From: Candidatus Cloacimonadota bacterium
GTDB lineage: Bacteria > Cloacimonadota > Cloacimonadia > Cloacimonadales > Cloacimonadaceae
Direction of reading: 5' to 3'
Length of the DNA stretch: 64,000 bases
Assembly (NCBI GenBank): GCA_018433885.1
Contig: JAHDQK010000006.1
Location: 31,572 to 95,571 of the forward strand
The notes beneath the pieces were generated by a model. It ran no database searches and was not told where the DNA came from. It was given only the letters and a program-made list of their open reading frames with translations. Shown piece after piece: positions 43,725 through 52,877 of the stretch. How positions within the stretch are numbered: position 1 is the first letter of the stretch; the number at the start of each line of letters is the position of its first letter. The position numbers and the translations under genes are program-made.

Positions 43725-43845
43725 TGTGGATAAGTTGTGGATAAGTTATGTGTGGAAATTATCGGACACAGCTAACTTACTGGAATAACAGATCATTGCG
43801 TTATCCCGTTTATCCACACATCACTGTGGATAAGCTTGTAGATAA
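43725..43845. promoter_or_regulatory. Cluster of DnaA boxes
   Basis: Four perfect 9-mers of the consensus DnaA box (TTATCCACA or its complement TGTGGATAA) lie at 43725-43733, 43736-43744, 43810-43818 (opposite orientation) and 43825-43833. A one-mismatch box (TGTAGATAA) lies at 43837-43845. All are in the 159-bp gap between the C11 peptidase and the methyltransferase. By chance about 0.5 perfect sites would be expected in the whole 64 kb. Candidate oriC or DnaA-titration/regulatory site; no dnaA, dnaN or other typical oriC neighbour is present. Confidence 0.75.
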
Positions 43846-43867
43846 CTGATATTTAAGGAGCTAAAGC

Positions 43868-44599
43868 GTGAAACAGATAGATAAAATTTCCAAGGCAAAG
43901 GTTTCGGAATTGAGCCAGCTCAAACAGAAGAAACACAGGCTCGAAAGAAAACTGCTTGTACTTGAAGGAAAACGATTGGCAGAACAACTGGAAATCTATG
44001 GTGTTCTGCCCAGAGAGCAATATTTGGCAATGCCAGACCAGAATATCATGAGCGATATACCCTCGTATCTTTGTAAAGAAGAGGATTTTAAGCGCATCTG
44101 TGATAGTGAACATCCCGCGTTGATCGCAGGCCTCTACTCTGCTCCCAGCCCCAGCCTGCCGGAGTTCCGCCTTGCTTTGTATCTGGATCGGGTCTCGGAT
44201 CCCGGAAATCTGGGAACGATCTTTCGCACAGCCGCAGCATTTGGTGTCCAACACATATTTTTATCCCCCCAAAGCTGTGAGATAAGTAACCCCAAGGTAG
44301 TCAGAGCGTCCATGGGGGCTGTTTACAAAGTGCCATGGTCGATGCTGAGCGTTGACGAACTTATCTCGATGGATGCCAAAAGAGTGTTTCTGGATATGTC
44401 TGGAGATTTAGCGTTGAAAGACTATCGTCCGGATTCTCCTCGGGAAATATACATCCTGGGCAGTGAAGCTCATGGAGTGGATCCGCAACTGATGGCAGGA
44501 TCTTCTACCAGCCTGAGGATCCCCATGCCAGGGAGCATGGAATCTCTGAACCTCGCCATCAGTGCAGCAATCCTGTGTTATCACATATCCGGATACTAA
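43868..44599 (+). CDS. SpoU/TrmH-family RNA 2'-O-methyltransferase
   Basis: 243 residues, GTG start with AAGGAG seven bases upstream. An N-terminal substrate-binding part precedes the SPOUT knot domain with the three family motifs: LDRVSDPGNLGTIFRTAAAF, the central LGSEAHGVDP, and IPMPGSMESLNLAISAAI. It methylates ribose in rRNA or tRNA using SAM; the target nucleotide is unknown. The DnaA-box cluster lies directly upstream. Confidence 0.92.
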   Translation: MKQIDKISKAKVSELSQLKQKKHRLERKLLVLEGKRLAEQLEIYGVLPREQYLAMPDQNIMSDIPSYLCKEEDFKRICDSEHPALIAGLYSAPSPSLPEFRLALYLDRVSDPGNLGTIFRTAAAFGVQHIFLSPQSCEISNPKVVRASMGAVYKVPWSMLSVDELISMDAKRVFLDMSGDLALKDYRPDSPREIYILGSEAHGVDPQLMAGSSTSLRIPMPGSMESLNLAISAAILCYHISGY

Positions 44600-44600
44600 T

Positions 44601-45956
44601 TCAGGCTTTTAGCTTGGCTATAGTATCCTGGCAAAGCTGGTCGCTAAATTCCTGAGATTGGCTTTCCACATAGACCCTGATGATCGGTTCCGTTCCGGAT
44701 TTGCGGATGTGAATCCAATGCGTGTCCTTCGTTCCTTTGATGCCATCTTGATCGTCGATGGAGTATCCTGCCAAAATTTCGGGTACCCGCGCCATCGCTG
44801 CTTCCATCTTTGAGGCATCCAGTTCGGCTTTATCCTTGGCAAAGTAATATTTAGGTAATTCACTCACCAATTGCGATACTGTTTTACCGGTTTCAGCTAC
44901 CAGAGCTAGGATCAGAGCCATTCCCGCAGGAGCATCGCGTGTGTAATGTACATCCGGACAGATGATTCCGCCATTCCCTTCGCCACCAATGGGAGAAGAT
45001 ATCTCTTGCATCTTCTTGCCTACGTTGATCTCGCCAACTTTACTACGATGCACTTTCACCCCAAACTTCTTGGCGACATCATCCGAAAGCATGCTGGTGG
45101 AAAGGTTGACCACGATATCCCCGGTCCTCTTGGGTAGTACGAACATTTGCGCCAGTACCACGCTTAACTCTTCACCAATGCAATTGCCATTCTCGTCCAC
45201 GATGGAAAGCCTGTCCACATCGGGATCGGTGGCAAAGCCGATATCTGCTTTGTGGAGCTTCACCGCGTCTTCCAGCTGAGTTAGATTGTGGTTCAAGGGT
45301 TCCGCCGGATGAGCAAAGATTCCGCTGGGCTCGCTGTTTATCTCTATCACTTCGCAGCCCAGATTTCGTAACAACAAAGGAGAGATCAAAGCTCCCGCGC
45401 CATTCACGGAATCCAGCACTACCTTAAGCTTGCGGGATCTGATCTGTTCAAGATTAAGATATGGTATGGCAAGCACTTTGGCGATGTGTCTTGCTATCGC
45501 ATTGGGATCTTGGTCCAGCTGACCCACGCTTTGCCAATCCGCCCAATCAACAGGCACATCCACCGCCGCCAGGAAAGCCGAGGCTTTTTCTGGAGCAAGA
45601 AACATCCCATCCTGATCCACAAACTTCATCGCATTCCATTCCGGAGGATTGTGGGAGGCTGTAATGGCGATCCCCCCGATGGCGTCGCTTTCTTCCACTG
45701 CCAAAAGTACTGTGGGGGTGGATACTATGCCCAGATCAGTTACATCCAAACCCATGCTCATGATGGTGGATACGATGATGTGCAACATCGCCGACCCTGT
45801 AGTGCGGCTATCTCTGCCTACGATGATCCTTCCCTTGCCATACATCCTCTTTTGCTGGGCAGTAAAACTGGCTACATATTTCTGGACAACCGGAGGAGTA
45901 AGGGAATCGCCAAATACGCCACGCACTCCGCTAACACTGGTCATCAATTTGCTCAT
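44601..45956 (-). CDS. Phosphohexomutase (phosphoglucosamine/phosphomannomutase family)
   Basis: 451 residues from the ATG at 45956 (AAGGAG six bases upstream). Alpha-D-phosphohexomutase: SGVRGVFGDSL at the N-terminus, phosphoserine loop TASHNPPEWNAMKF, metal loop DPDVDRLSI, sugar-binding GEGNGG and phosphate-binding RKSGTEPIIRVYVE. It interconverts hexose 1- and 6-phosphates for cell-envelope precursors. The DPDxDR loop leans to phosphomannomutase/phosphoglucomutase and the N-terminus to GlmM, so the exact sugar is open. Its stop is 1 bp from the convergent methyltransferase stop. Confidence 0.9.
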   Translation of the reverse strand: MSKLMTSVSGVRGVFGDSLTPPVVQKYVASFTAQQKRMYGKGRIIVGRDSRTTGSAMLHIIVSTIMSMGLDVTDLGIVSTPTVLLAVEESDAIGGIAITASHNPPEWNAMKFVDQDGMFLAPEKASAFLAAVDVPVDWADWQSVGQLDQDPNAIARHIAKVLAIPYLNLEQIRSRKLKVVLDSVNGAGALISPLLLRNLGCEVIEINSEPSGIFAHPAEPLNHNLTQLEDAVKLHKADIGFATDPDVDRLSIVDENGNCIGEELSVVLAQMFVLPKRTGDIVVNLSTSMLSDDVAKKFGVKVHRSKVGEINVGKKMQEISSPIGGEGNGGIICPDVHYTRDAPAGMALILALVAETGKTVSQLVSELPKYYFAKDKAELDASKMEAAMARVPEILAGYSIDDQDGIKGTKDTHWIHIRKSGTEPIIRVYVESQSQEFSDQLCQDTIAKLKA

Positions 45957-46037
45957 AAACATCTCCTTTTAAGAAAAGGATGCGAAAACCGCATGTTTCC
46001 GCATCCATAGTGTCATTATGTATTCCAGGAATTTATC

Positions 46038-47822
46038 TTACATGCCAAATTCAGCGCGTCTGTCGATGATCTTGGCGTCTTCACGCATTTGCTGATACCA
46101 GCGATTAAATGCGTTGTTTTCCATGCGTTCACGGATTTCATCTTGCTTAACGGTGTCTTTTTCGAAAGCTGGGAGATCCGGTTTCGTGCGGGTGTTTGCC
46201 AAAATGATATAGCTTCCCTTGGGGTCATGAACCACGGGGCTCATCTCACCTTCATTAAGCTTCAGAGCTTCATCGGCAAACATATCAGAAACTCCGATTC
46301 CAGGAGCGCTGTTCCCACGCTTGAAGTTATTCAGATCAAATACCTTCCAGCCTTCTTCTTCCGCTTTTGCGAAATACTGATCACTGGTGTATTTGGCGGC
46401 GAACTCATCGGCTTTCACCTTGGCTTGGGCGATCTTCTGAGTTTTTTCCAGCTCGTATCTGATTCTGGCTTTCACCTTCTCGAAATCTTCGTAATAGGTC
46501 TTTACATTATCCGTCATTTTTGCGATTACAAGATTACCCTGTTGGTCGCGCATGAGTTCGCTTACATGACCCTTTTTGGCTTTTATCATCCAGGCAATCA
46601 TCTGCGGATTCTGACCAAGGCCGGGGATGAACTGTGCATCATGGTTTACCCAATCGCTATCTCTGGGTTCCATTTCCAGGGATTTCGCAACATCATCAAT
46701 GCTCTTTTTCTTAAGTTGTTTTTGGGCTTCCTGAGCATTCTCTTCGATCTTCGCTTTGGAGGCTTCACTAACCTCTATGCTAACTAAGATGTGGCTTGCT
46801 TCTATCTGAGGTTCCGCAGGATTTGTATTCACTTTACGATCCAAACGGATGATGTGCCAACCAAAGTCGCTCTTCACGGGATCCGAGATCTGCCCCTCTT
46901 CCAAGGCAAAGGCTGCGTTCTCGAATTCCGGAACCATCTGCCCTTTGCCAAAGACACCCAGGGAACCACCATTTTGTCCACTGCCGGGGTCGTCCGAATT
47001 CTCCCGCGCGAGCTGAGCAAAATCCTCTCCCGCTTTAGCGCGAGTGGCTATCTGAACAGCTACTTTTTTCGCTTCTGCGATGTCTTCGTCCGAGGGTTTT
47101 TCTTCAAACACCAGATACTGCATCCGGGAAGCAGGACCTTTCTTATATTCCTCTTCCTTATTGTCTTCGTAGTATTTCTTTATCGCTTCTTCGGTTACCT
47201 GAACTCCGGTTATCGTGTTGTAATCAAAGAATATCATCCTTCCGTTCACTAGGTCGGTATCCTTGATATACTCAGCTTTCAGGCTGTCGAGAGTTATCCC
47301 GGAATCGGCTTTAATCTTATCCTGCAGTTTCTTACGCGGTAAATAGCTCTTGTAGTACTCCTCCAAAGCCAGGAAAAACTCTGGGCTGTTCTTTAAAGCA
47401 GCTATGTACTTGCTCTTGTCGAAAATGCCATTGGTTTGCAAAGATGGATTTTGCATCAGGTCCTGAGGAGGATTATTCTGCATCTCGGTCAGAATCTCTT
47501 CATCTTTAACTTTAATACGGTGTTTCTTGAGTTGTTTTTCCCAGAGGATCTCATCCACCAACTCCTGCCATGCCTGATTCTCCAAGCTACGGCGGGTGTT
47601 ATCGTCTATTGGTTGATTGGGATTGCTTTCGCTGTATCTGGCAAACACTTCCTGGATCTTGCCCTGATACATCTCAAAGCTGATCTTTTTTCCTTCCACC
47701 TTACCAACATACGGCTGCGGTGAAAAGAGTTCTACTATACCTATGGCACCCATCCCCAGAATGAAGATGATGGCGACAAAGTAGATGATGACCTTCTGTT
47801 TCTTTCTCAAGTCTTCGAGCAT
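46038..47822 (-). CDS. PpiD/SurA-type membrane-anchored peptidyl-prolyl isomerase
   Basis: 594 residues from the ATG at 47822 (GTGGAGG upstream). One N-terminal membrane anchor (VIIYFVAIIFILGMGAIGIV), then a SurA N-terminal-like helical region, then a parvulin domain (SRMQYLVFEEKPSDEDIAEA to WHIIRLDRKV, with GGSLGVFGKGQMVPEFENAA), and a second degenerate parvulin-like part near residue 350. It is a periplasmic chaperone for outer-membrane and secreted proteins, which fits the many exported proteins in the window. Confidence 0.9.
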   Translation of the reverse strand: MLEDLRKKQKVIIYFVAIIFILGMGAIGIVELFSPQPYVGKVEGKKISFEMYQGKIQEVFARYSESNPNQPIDDNTRRSLENQAWQELVDEILWEKQLKKHRIKVKDEEILTEMQNNPPQDLMQNPSLQTNGIFDKSKYIAALKNSPEFFLALEEYYKSYLPRKKLQDKIKADSGITLDSLKAEYIKDTDLVNGRMIFFDYNTITGVQVTEEAIKKYYEDNKEEEYKKGPASRMQYLVFEEKPSDEDIAEAKKVAVQIATRAKAGEDFAQLARENSDDPGSGQNGGSLGVFGKGQMVPEFENAAFALEEGQISDPVKSDFGWHIIRLDRKVNTNPAEPQIEASHILVSIEVSEASKAKIEENAQEAQKQLKKKSIDDVAKSLEMEPRDSDWVNHDAQFIPGLGQNPQMIAWMIKAKKGHVSELMRDQQGNLVIAKMTDNVKTYYEDFEKVKARIRYELEKTQKIAQAKVKADEFAAKYTSDQYFAKAEEEGWKVFDLNNFKRGNSAPGIGVSDMFADEALKLNEGEMSPVVHDPKGSYIILANTRTKPDLPAFEKDTVKQDEIRERMENNAFNRWYQQMREDAKIIDRRAEFGM

Positions 47823-48006
47823 TTCTATCCTCCACATTGGATCATAATTTATCTTTAGAGAGCCACTTTTCTGGATATCGCAAATCTTACAAGGTTTTTT
47901 TTCTTAGATCCCTGCTTTATCCTGCAGGTACATAAATATCAAAAAGCTATCCCTATGATTATTAGGTACTTGCTTTGTTCATGCAATTCAAATCTGCATT
48001 TTCTGC

Positions 48007-48034
48007 TTGACAATTTATGGTACCTCTCTATATT
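48007..48034 (+). promoter_or_regulatory. Promoter of tRNA-Ala
   Basis: TTGACA (48007-48012) and TATATT (48029-48034), 16 bp apart, with a GC-containing discriminator (GGCGAGAC) before the tRNA at 48059. Confidence 0.8.
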
Positions 48035-48058
48035 GGCGAGACATGTTGACTCAGTTTT

Positions 48059-48134
48059 GGGGCATTAGCTCAGCTGGGAGAGCGCATGACTGGCAGTCAT
48101 GAGGTCAGCGGTTCGATCCCGCTATGCTCCACCA
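48059..48134 (+). tRNA. tRNA-Ala (anticodon GGC)
   Basis: A 76-base cloverleaf including encoded CCA. The acceptor stem GGGGCAT/ATGCTCC contains the G3-U70 pair that identifies alanine tRNA. The D-loop has AGCTCAGCTGGGAGAGC, the anticodon loop is CTGGCAG, and the T-arm reads GCGGTTCGATCCCGC. It stands alone with its own promoter and terminator. Confidence 0.97.
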
Positions 48135-48142
48135 AATATCCC

Positions 48143-48174
48143 GACCCTCGGTAATACCGCGGGTCTTTTTTTTT
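48143..48174 (+). terminator. Terminator of tRNA-Ala
   Basis: GACCC/GGGTC stem with an inner CGGTAATACCG, followed by nine T. Confidence 0.85.
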
Positions 48175-48296
48175 ACGAAAGAAAATGAGTGTAGTGCAGA
48201 TTTCTCTTGACCGCTCCCGCCTATATTTAGCTTGGTATTTGATCCCAGAATCAGTTATTAACCTAATAACAGATAATAATTTATGAGGTAGATAAA

Positions 48297-50195
48297 GTGA
48301 GTAAAAACGATCTCATCACCAAGATTGGCAAACAAGCGTTGATCGCCAGACAAGCCATATTGCACATGACAACCCTCTCTGGAAGTGGACATCCCGGCGG
48401 ATCTATGTCCAGCATCGATGTATTACTTAGCATATACAATACAATGCGCCACAATCCCGATTTCCCGGATTGGGAGGAACGCGATAGAATGGTGGTCTCC
48501 ATCGGCCACATCTCTCCGGCTGTATTCAGCACCTTGGGAATCATGGGCTATTTCCCTTTGGAAGAAGCCATATCCCAGTTCCGCGCTTATGGTAGCATCT
48601 TTGAAGGGCATATCGAGCGTGATGTTCCGGGAGTAGAGTGGAGTTCCGGAAACCTGGGTCAGGGCTTATCCGCAGCAGTTGGCTTCGCTGTGGCATCCAG
48701 GATGAAGAAGCTAGGCAACCGAATATATGTCCTGATGGGCGATGGAGAGCAACAAAAAGGTCAGCTAAGTGAAGCTCGCCGCTTTGCCGCTAAAAATAAT
48801 CTGGACAATCTGATCGCTATTGTGGATTACAATCAATTGCAGATATCCGGTTCCATCCACGATGTCATGCCCCAAAATATCCGCAAAAACTGGGAATCCG
48901 ACGGCTGGCAAGTGATGGAAGTGAACGGTCATGATATCCCTTTGATCCTGCAGACTCTTGAAGATGCCAGGGATGCTACAAAGCCTGTGATGATCCTCGC
49001 TCATACTACCATGGGCAAGGGTGTAAGTTTTATGGAAAACAAAGCCAAATACCATGGATCCACTCTTTCCAAAGATCAATGCGCAGAAGCTCTTGTTGAA
49101 TTGGGAATGCCAAATGAATTGGAGAAGTATCAGGCGATGAGGGATTCCTTCAAACCCATGCCCCACTCTCCCAAAATCGAGTTTCACCCCGAACTTGATC
49201 TTAAACCAGGCAAGCCGGTGCTCTATAGCTCCGAAAGCGATTGCCGCAGTGCCTGGGGCAAGGCTATTGCAGATCTGGGCAAGCTAAATCAAAACAGTCC
49301 CAACCCCATTGTAGTGGTGGATTGTGACCTCGCCAGCAGCGTGAAAACTTCGGAGTTTCACGATGCTTTGCCCGAACGCTTCCTTCAATCCGGGATCATG
49401 GAACACCACGCTGCCGTGATGAGCGGAGCTATTTCGACCATGGGCATCCAATGCTTCTGGTCTGATTTTGGGGTGTTTGGCATCGATGAAACATACAATA
49501 TGCAACGCTTGAACGATATCAACCACACTAACCTGAAAACAGTGGTAACCCACGTCGGGATAGACGTAGGAGCCGACGGCAAGACACATCAATGTGTGGA
49601 CTACATCTCTCTGGCGCGGAATCTGTATGATACCAGGATCATCTGCCCTGCGGATGCGAATCAGACAGACCGGGTAATTCGCTGGCTTATCGATAAACCC
49701 GGAAACTACTTTGTAACCATGGGACGCTCCAAATTGCCCATTCTGAAAGACCAGGACGGTGAAATCTATTATGGCTTGGATTACTGTTTTGAATATGGCA
49801 AAGCCGACATCCTGCGTATCGGCGATCAAGGAACTGTGTTTGCCTGCGGAACCCCGGTAGCCAGAGCCGCCAAAGCTGTGGATGCCCTGCGGGAGGAAGG
49901 AATCTTTCTGGAACTCATCGCAGTATCCTGTCCCCTAGAGATCTCGCAGGATTTGATCGCGGAAGCTGCTCGCAAGGGTCCTATCTTCAGCGTGGAAGAC
50001 CACAATATCCATGGAGGTTTAGGTTCTACAATTGCCGATGCCCTCGTAGCATCAGGTAGCTCGGCTCCCTTAATCCGTTGCGGGGTAGATAAATATCCCG
50101 TTTCAGGAGATTCCGAAGATCTCTTCCGGGCATTCGCGCTTGATCACGCTTCTCTCAAAAAGCGGTTTAAGGACTCTCTGAAACTAGGTAACTAA
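48297..50195 (+). CDS. tkt: Transketolase
   Basis: 632 residues, GTG start with GAGGT about ten bases upstream. Thiamine-diphosphate enzyme of the pentose phosphate pathway. The N-terminal half has SGHPGGSMSSID and the TPP-Mg motif GDGEQQKGQLSEARRFAA with YNQLQISG. The pyrimidine domain has GIMEHHAAVMSGAI (Glu for TPP activation) and THVGIDVGADGKTHQ. The complete single-chain length of about 630 residues fits transketolase or a close dihydroxyacetone synthase-like relative. A strong terminator follows. Confidence 0.9.
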   Translation: MSKNDLITKIGKQALIARQAILHMTTLSGSGHPGGSMSSIDVLLSIYNTMRHNPDFPDWEERDRMVVSIGHISPAVFSTLGIMGYFPLEEAISQFRAYGSIFEGHIERDVPGVEWSSGNLGQGLSAAVGFAVASRMKKLGNRIYVLMGDGEQQKGQLSEARRFAAKNNLDNLIAIVDYNQLQISGSIHDVMPQNIRKNWESDGWQVMEVNGHDIPLILQTLEDARDATKPVMILAHTTMGKGVSFMENKAKYHGSTLSKDQCAEALVELGMPNELEKYQAMRDSFKPMPHSPKIEFHPELDLKPGKPVLYSSESDCRSAWGKAIADLGKLNQNSPNPIVVVDCDLASSVKTSEFHDALPERFLQSGIMEHHAAVMSGAISTMGIQCFWSDFGVFGIDETYNMQRLNDINHTNLKTVVTHVGIDVGADGKTHQCVDYISLARNLYDTRIICPADANQTDRVIRWLIDKPGNYFVTMGRSKLPILKDQDGEIYYGLDYCFEYGKADILRIGDQGTVFACGTPVARAAKAVDALREEGIFLELIAVSCPLEISQDLIAEAARKGPIFSVEDHNIHGGLGSTIADALVASGSSAPLIRCGVDKYPVSGDSEDLFRAFALDHASLKKRFKDSLKLGN

Positions 50196-50212
50196 TATTC
50201 CATATAATACCC

Positions 50213-50242
50213 ACCGCCGGATTCGCTCCGGCGGTTTTGTTT
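50213..50242 (+). terminator. Terminator after transketolase
   Basis: ACCGCCGG and CCGGCGGT pair around a 7-base loop and are followed by TTTGTTT. Confidence 0.9.
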
Positions 50243-50259
50243 ATAAGCCAAATGCCGTG

Positions 50260-50739
50260 TTATTTGTTCTTTAGAAGGTTTATCAGTTTATCGATCCGCC
50301 GCTCTTTGGTTTCATCCTTTTTTGCATCCAAAATCCAATCGATGTGCTCCTTCTGGTGCGAATAACTTTGCTTCTCCCAAGCTGGTAGAACTCCTGTCTC
50401 ACGCATAACATCCATGATATCTTCGGGTATCTGCACTCTGCGTTCTTCCTGATCGCGCTCCAAAAGGATTTGCACTCTGTCTCCCGCACGATATCCAGTT
50501 TCATCCCGGAGTTCTTTGTTGAAGACCATCATATATTCCCCTGCGTAACGCGCAAGGTTGCGCTGGAATTTCTTGCCGTCTATGGTCATCACAACCGGGA
50601 TTCTGCCCTTGGTGCCAAAGACAGCTTCCACATCAAAATCGAAGACGATATAAGCGGAATTGGGATATTGAGGTTTGCTCTTCAGCTCCACTTCCAAGCT
50701 AATCCGGTTGGGATAATTACTAAAGTCTTTCTGCTTCAT
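50260..50739 (-). CDS. DUF1905/YdeI-type (OmpD-associated) protein
   Basis: 159 residues. The N-terminal 90 residues form a DUF1905 beta-barrel (FDVEAVFGTKGRIPVVMTID, GDRVQILLERD). The C-terminal part matches the short YdeI/bacteriocin-protection helical motif (SYSHQKEHIDWILDAKKDETK, which ends ERRIDKLINLLK). The family's role is poorly defined. It is cytosolic by sequence and monocistronic, with an AGGAGAT before the ATG. Confidence 0.85.
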   Translation of the reverse strand: MKQKDFSNYPNRISLEVELKSKPQYPNSAYIVFDFDVEAVFGTKGRIPVVMTIDGKKFQRNLARYAGEYMMVFNKELRDETGYRAGDRVQILLERDQEERRVQIPEDIMDVMRETGVLPAWEKQSYSHQKEHIDWILDAKKDETKERRIDKLINLLKNK

Positions 50740-50940
50740 ATCTATCTCCTCTTAAATAATTTAAGCGATACTTTCCCGCTTGCCACTAGTTTTCACGGCA
50801 ATCTTATGGCTTCATTTTATGGCAATTGAACATCACTCACAACAGCTGGTACAATATCATATCATATTAGTGCGATATTCTACTTGTCTTATCTGTCGAA
50901 AGCTTTACCATATCACCATAACATACTAAAGAGGTGTGAA

Positions 50941-51381
50941 ATGAAAAAAGCGACCTTATGTCTTGTTTTTACCCTGCTTGTCTTCTCCCTATTTGCGTAT
51001 ACGGATTTCTTGGGGCTATGGCCATTCATCAGGATTCATCAGGCTGATGAGATCCTGAAGTCCAAGTTCTTCATCCCGGAAGATGACTCCGAGACACGGG
51101 CGATATATTTTGGTATTTGGGATGAACTACCTCTCAAGGTTGAGCTCCTGTTATCCGATTATGGGGAATTGGTCTTGTGGCTCTACCACTATGAAACCAA
51201 GGATTTTGACACTTTGAGGGACGAGATGTTTAATTATCTTGTAAGCTTTCATCAGAAACAAGGTGACTACAGATTCTCAAGTGAAAAACGAACTTTTATA
51301 TCCCTTAAAGACGACCTGGGGATATACCTGTATGGAGACCTCCAAAACAATCTGGTTGTGGAGTATGGTGAAGACTTTTAA
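50941..51381 (+). CDS. Small secreted protein of unknown function
   Basis: 146 residues from the ATG at 50941 (AGAGGTG upstream; the longer frame has no such site). The N-terminal signal peptide MKKATLCLVFTLLVFSLFAY is followed by a soluble, acidic, aromatic-rich domain (FGIWDELPLKVELLLSDYGE, WLYHYETKDFDTL). No family recognised. Its stop overlaps the convergent aminotransferase stop by 4 bp. Confidence 0.7.
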   Translation: MKKATLCLVFTLLVFSLFAYTDFLGLWPFIRIHQADEILKSKFFIPEDDSETRAIYFGIWDELPLKVELLLSDYGELVLWLYHYETKDFDTLRDEMFNYLVSFHQKQGDYRFSSEKRTFISLKDDLGIYLYGDLQNNLVVEYGEDF

Positions 51382-52439
51382 CCTAGGAATTTCACCAGAG
51401 CTATTTTGAACGCTTCCACATCCTCCATGCAGGATATTGTTACTCGCAGATGATCCTTCAAAACAGGATGCGCACCCACGTCCCGCAGAGCTATTCCTTG
51501 GGTAATAAGATAGTTAAACAATTCTGAGCTCTGTTCTCCCAAGCTGAATGTCAGAAAGTTTGTGCTACTGTTTTTCACTCGGATCCCCTCTACACCAATC
51601 AGCCAGTGATAGAGTTCGTCTCTGATGGCAATTGTCTGGCTTACTATCTTCAGAAAGGATTCCCGATTGCGCAATATCGCCAGAGCAAAAGCTTGAACCA
51701 AAAGGCTGGTATGAAATGTAGTTTGCACTTTTCGCAGTTGCAGGATGTTCTCCGCTGAAGAAACCACATAGCCAAACCGCAACCCCGCTGCCGCAAAGGC
51801 TTTGGAGAAACTCCGGATGATTATCAGGTTGGGAAACTCACCAAGTTCCTTGACCAAGCTTACCTTTGAATACTCAAAATAGGTCTCATCGACTAAAATT
51901 GGCTTATCTGGAATACTACGGATAATATGGCGTAAGTCGTTCATATCAAGGAGATTTCCGGTGGGGTTGTTGGGGTTGCAGAGGATCGCTAGTTTACAAT
52001 TGGCTTCTCGTGCCAGAGATATATATTCGTCCAGATCGAACCCAAATTCTCTATCCAAATTCACAAAGCGGGTTTGCAGCCCCACTTCCCTGGCAAAGGT
52101 CTTGTAATCGAAGTAGGAGGGAGCCAGAGCTGTGGCAAAGGAATTTGCATCTTCCCGAACAGCTACGAACAGATGATAGATCAAATCGTCTGCCCCATTC
52201 CCGAAAAGGATTTGAGCCGCATCCACCCCCGCATAATCCGCCAATGCCTGCCTTAGTTCTCCGGAAACATCTGCCTGATACCGGTTCTGGGGGGCTCGTT
52301 GCATTATCTCATCAAAATCCGCGCTCACGATTTCCAGAGGGTTCACACAACTTTCATTCAAGCACATCATGCGTTCCGCTTTGGGCACACTGATCTCAGG
52401 AGCTTTTAGCTGCTCCAGATCTTTACGGAAAAGATACAT
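51378..52439 (-). CDS. HisC-like PLP aminotransferase
   Basis: 353 residues of the histidinol-phosphate aminotransferase family (fold type I). FGNGADDLIYHLF at the N-terminus, CNPNNPTGNLL, VDETYFEYS and PLP lysine in SFSKAFAAAGLRFGY. No other his gene is near, so it may act on histidinol phosphate, aromatic amino acids or another substrate. It is followed after 8 bp on the same strand by the small membrane protein. Confidence 0.88.
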   Translation of the reverse strand: MYLFRKDLEQLKAPEISVPKAERMMCLNESCVNPLEIVSADFDEIMQRAPQNRYQADVSGELRQALADYAGVDAAQILFGNGADDLIYHLFVAVREDANSFATALAPSYFDYKTFAREVGLQTRFVNLDREFGFDLDEYISLAREANCKLAILCNPNNPTGNLLDMNDLRHIIRSIPDKPILVDETYFEYSKVSLVKELGEFPNLIIIRSFSKAFAAAGLRFGYVVSSAENILQLRKVQTTFHTSLLVQAFALAILRNRESFLKIVSQTIAIRDELYHWLIGVEGIRVKNSSTNFLTFSLGEQSSELFNYLITQGIALRDVGAHPVLKDHLRVTISCMEDVEAFKIALVKFLG

Positions 52440-52447
52440 ATCTCGCC

Positions 52448-52675
52448 TCAGGGTTTACGGATACCAAAGATCTGTGTCTTGATCCACCGCCAATTCAGGA
52501 TTATGTGGCAGATCGCCAAAACCAGAAAGATCATCCCCGCTATTGTGTGCAGAGCAGTCATTTGCTCGGAATACTGAAGTTTGCCCGGAATCTTGTAAAG
52601 CAACATCGCTATTTGATTCGTAAGAAAGGCAAGAAACATCAGAGGATTAACGATTTTCAAGAGTTTGGTATTCAT
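52448..52675 (-). CDS. Small two-helix membrane protein, DUF4405-like
   Basis: 75 residues with two membrane helices (LMFLAFLTNQIAMLLYKI and ALHTIAGMIFLVLAICHIIL) and His residues near helix ends (LHTIAG, CHIILNW). This is the layout of short DUF4405/haem-binding membrane domains. It lies between the HisC-like gene and a terminator. Function unknown. Confidence 0.65.
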   Translation of the reverse strand: MNTKLLKIVNPLMFLAFLTNQIAMLLYKIPGKLQYSEQMTALHTIAGMIFLVLAICHIILNWRWIKTQIFGIRKP

Positions 52676-52734
52676 CAGAAAAGCTCCCTAATCTGCATTT
52701 TCTCTATTCTCACACAATTAGAAAATATGTCAAA

Positions 52735-52767
52735 CTAAAAATGAAGCCGTCCCCAACAGAGACGGCT
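52735..52767 (-). terminator. Terminator after the mS38-like gene
   Basis: On the minus strand AGCCGTC pairs with GACGGCT around an 8-9 base loop and is followed by TCATTTTTAG, 8 bp past the stop at 52775. Confidence 0.75.
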
Positions 52768-52774
52768 ATATTCA

Positions 52775-52867
52775 CTATTTATTCTTTTTATGACGATTCT
52801 TGCGCAAGCGTTTTTTCCGCTTGTGGGTAGCGATTTTATGGCGTTTTTTCTTCTTTCCGCAAGGCAT
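52775..52867 (-). CDS. 30-residue mS38/COX24-like basic ribosomal-type protein
   Basis: Just 30 codons and too short for routine calling. It encodes MPCGKKKKRHKI, then ATHKRKKRLRKNRHKK, ending NK. This matches the AURKAIP1/COX24-domain peptides of Bacteroidetes-like bacteria (typical start MPSGKKRKRHK), relatives of mitochondrial mS38. Strongly basic, so a ribosome or RNA-binding role is expected. It starts 10 bp after the HU stop on the same strand and ends before a terminator, so it shares the HU transcript. Confidence 0.85.
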   Translation of the reverse strand: MPCGKKKKRHKIATHKRKKRLRKNRHKKNK

Positions 52868-52877
52868 ATACGCCGTC

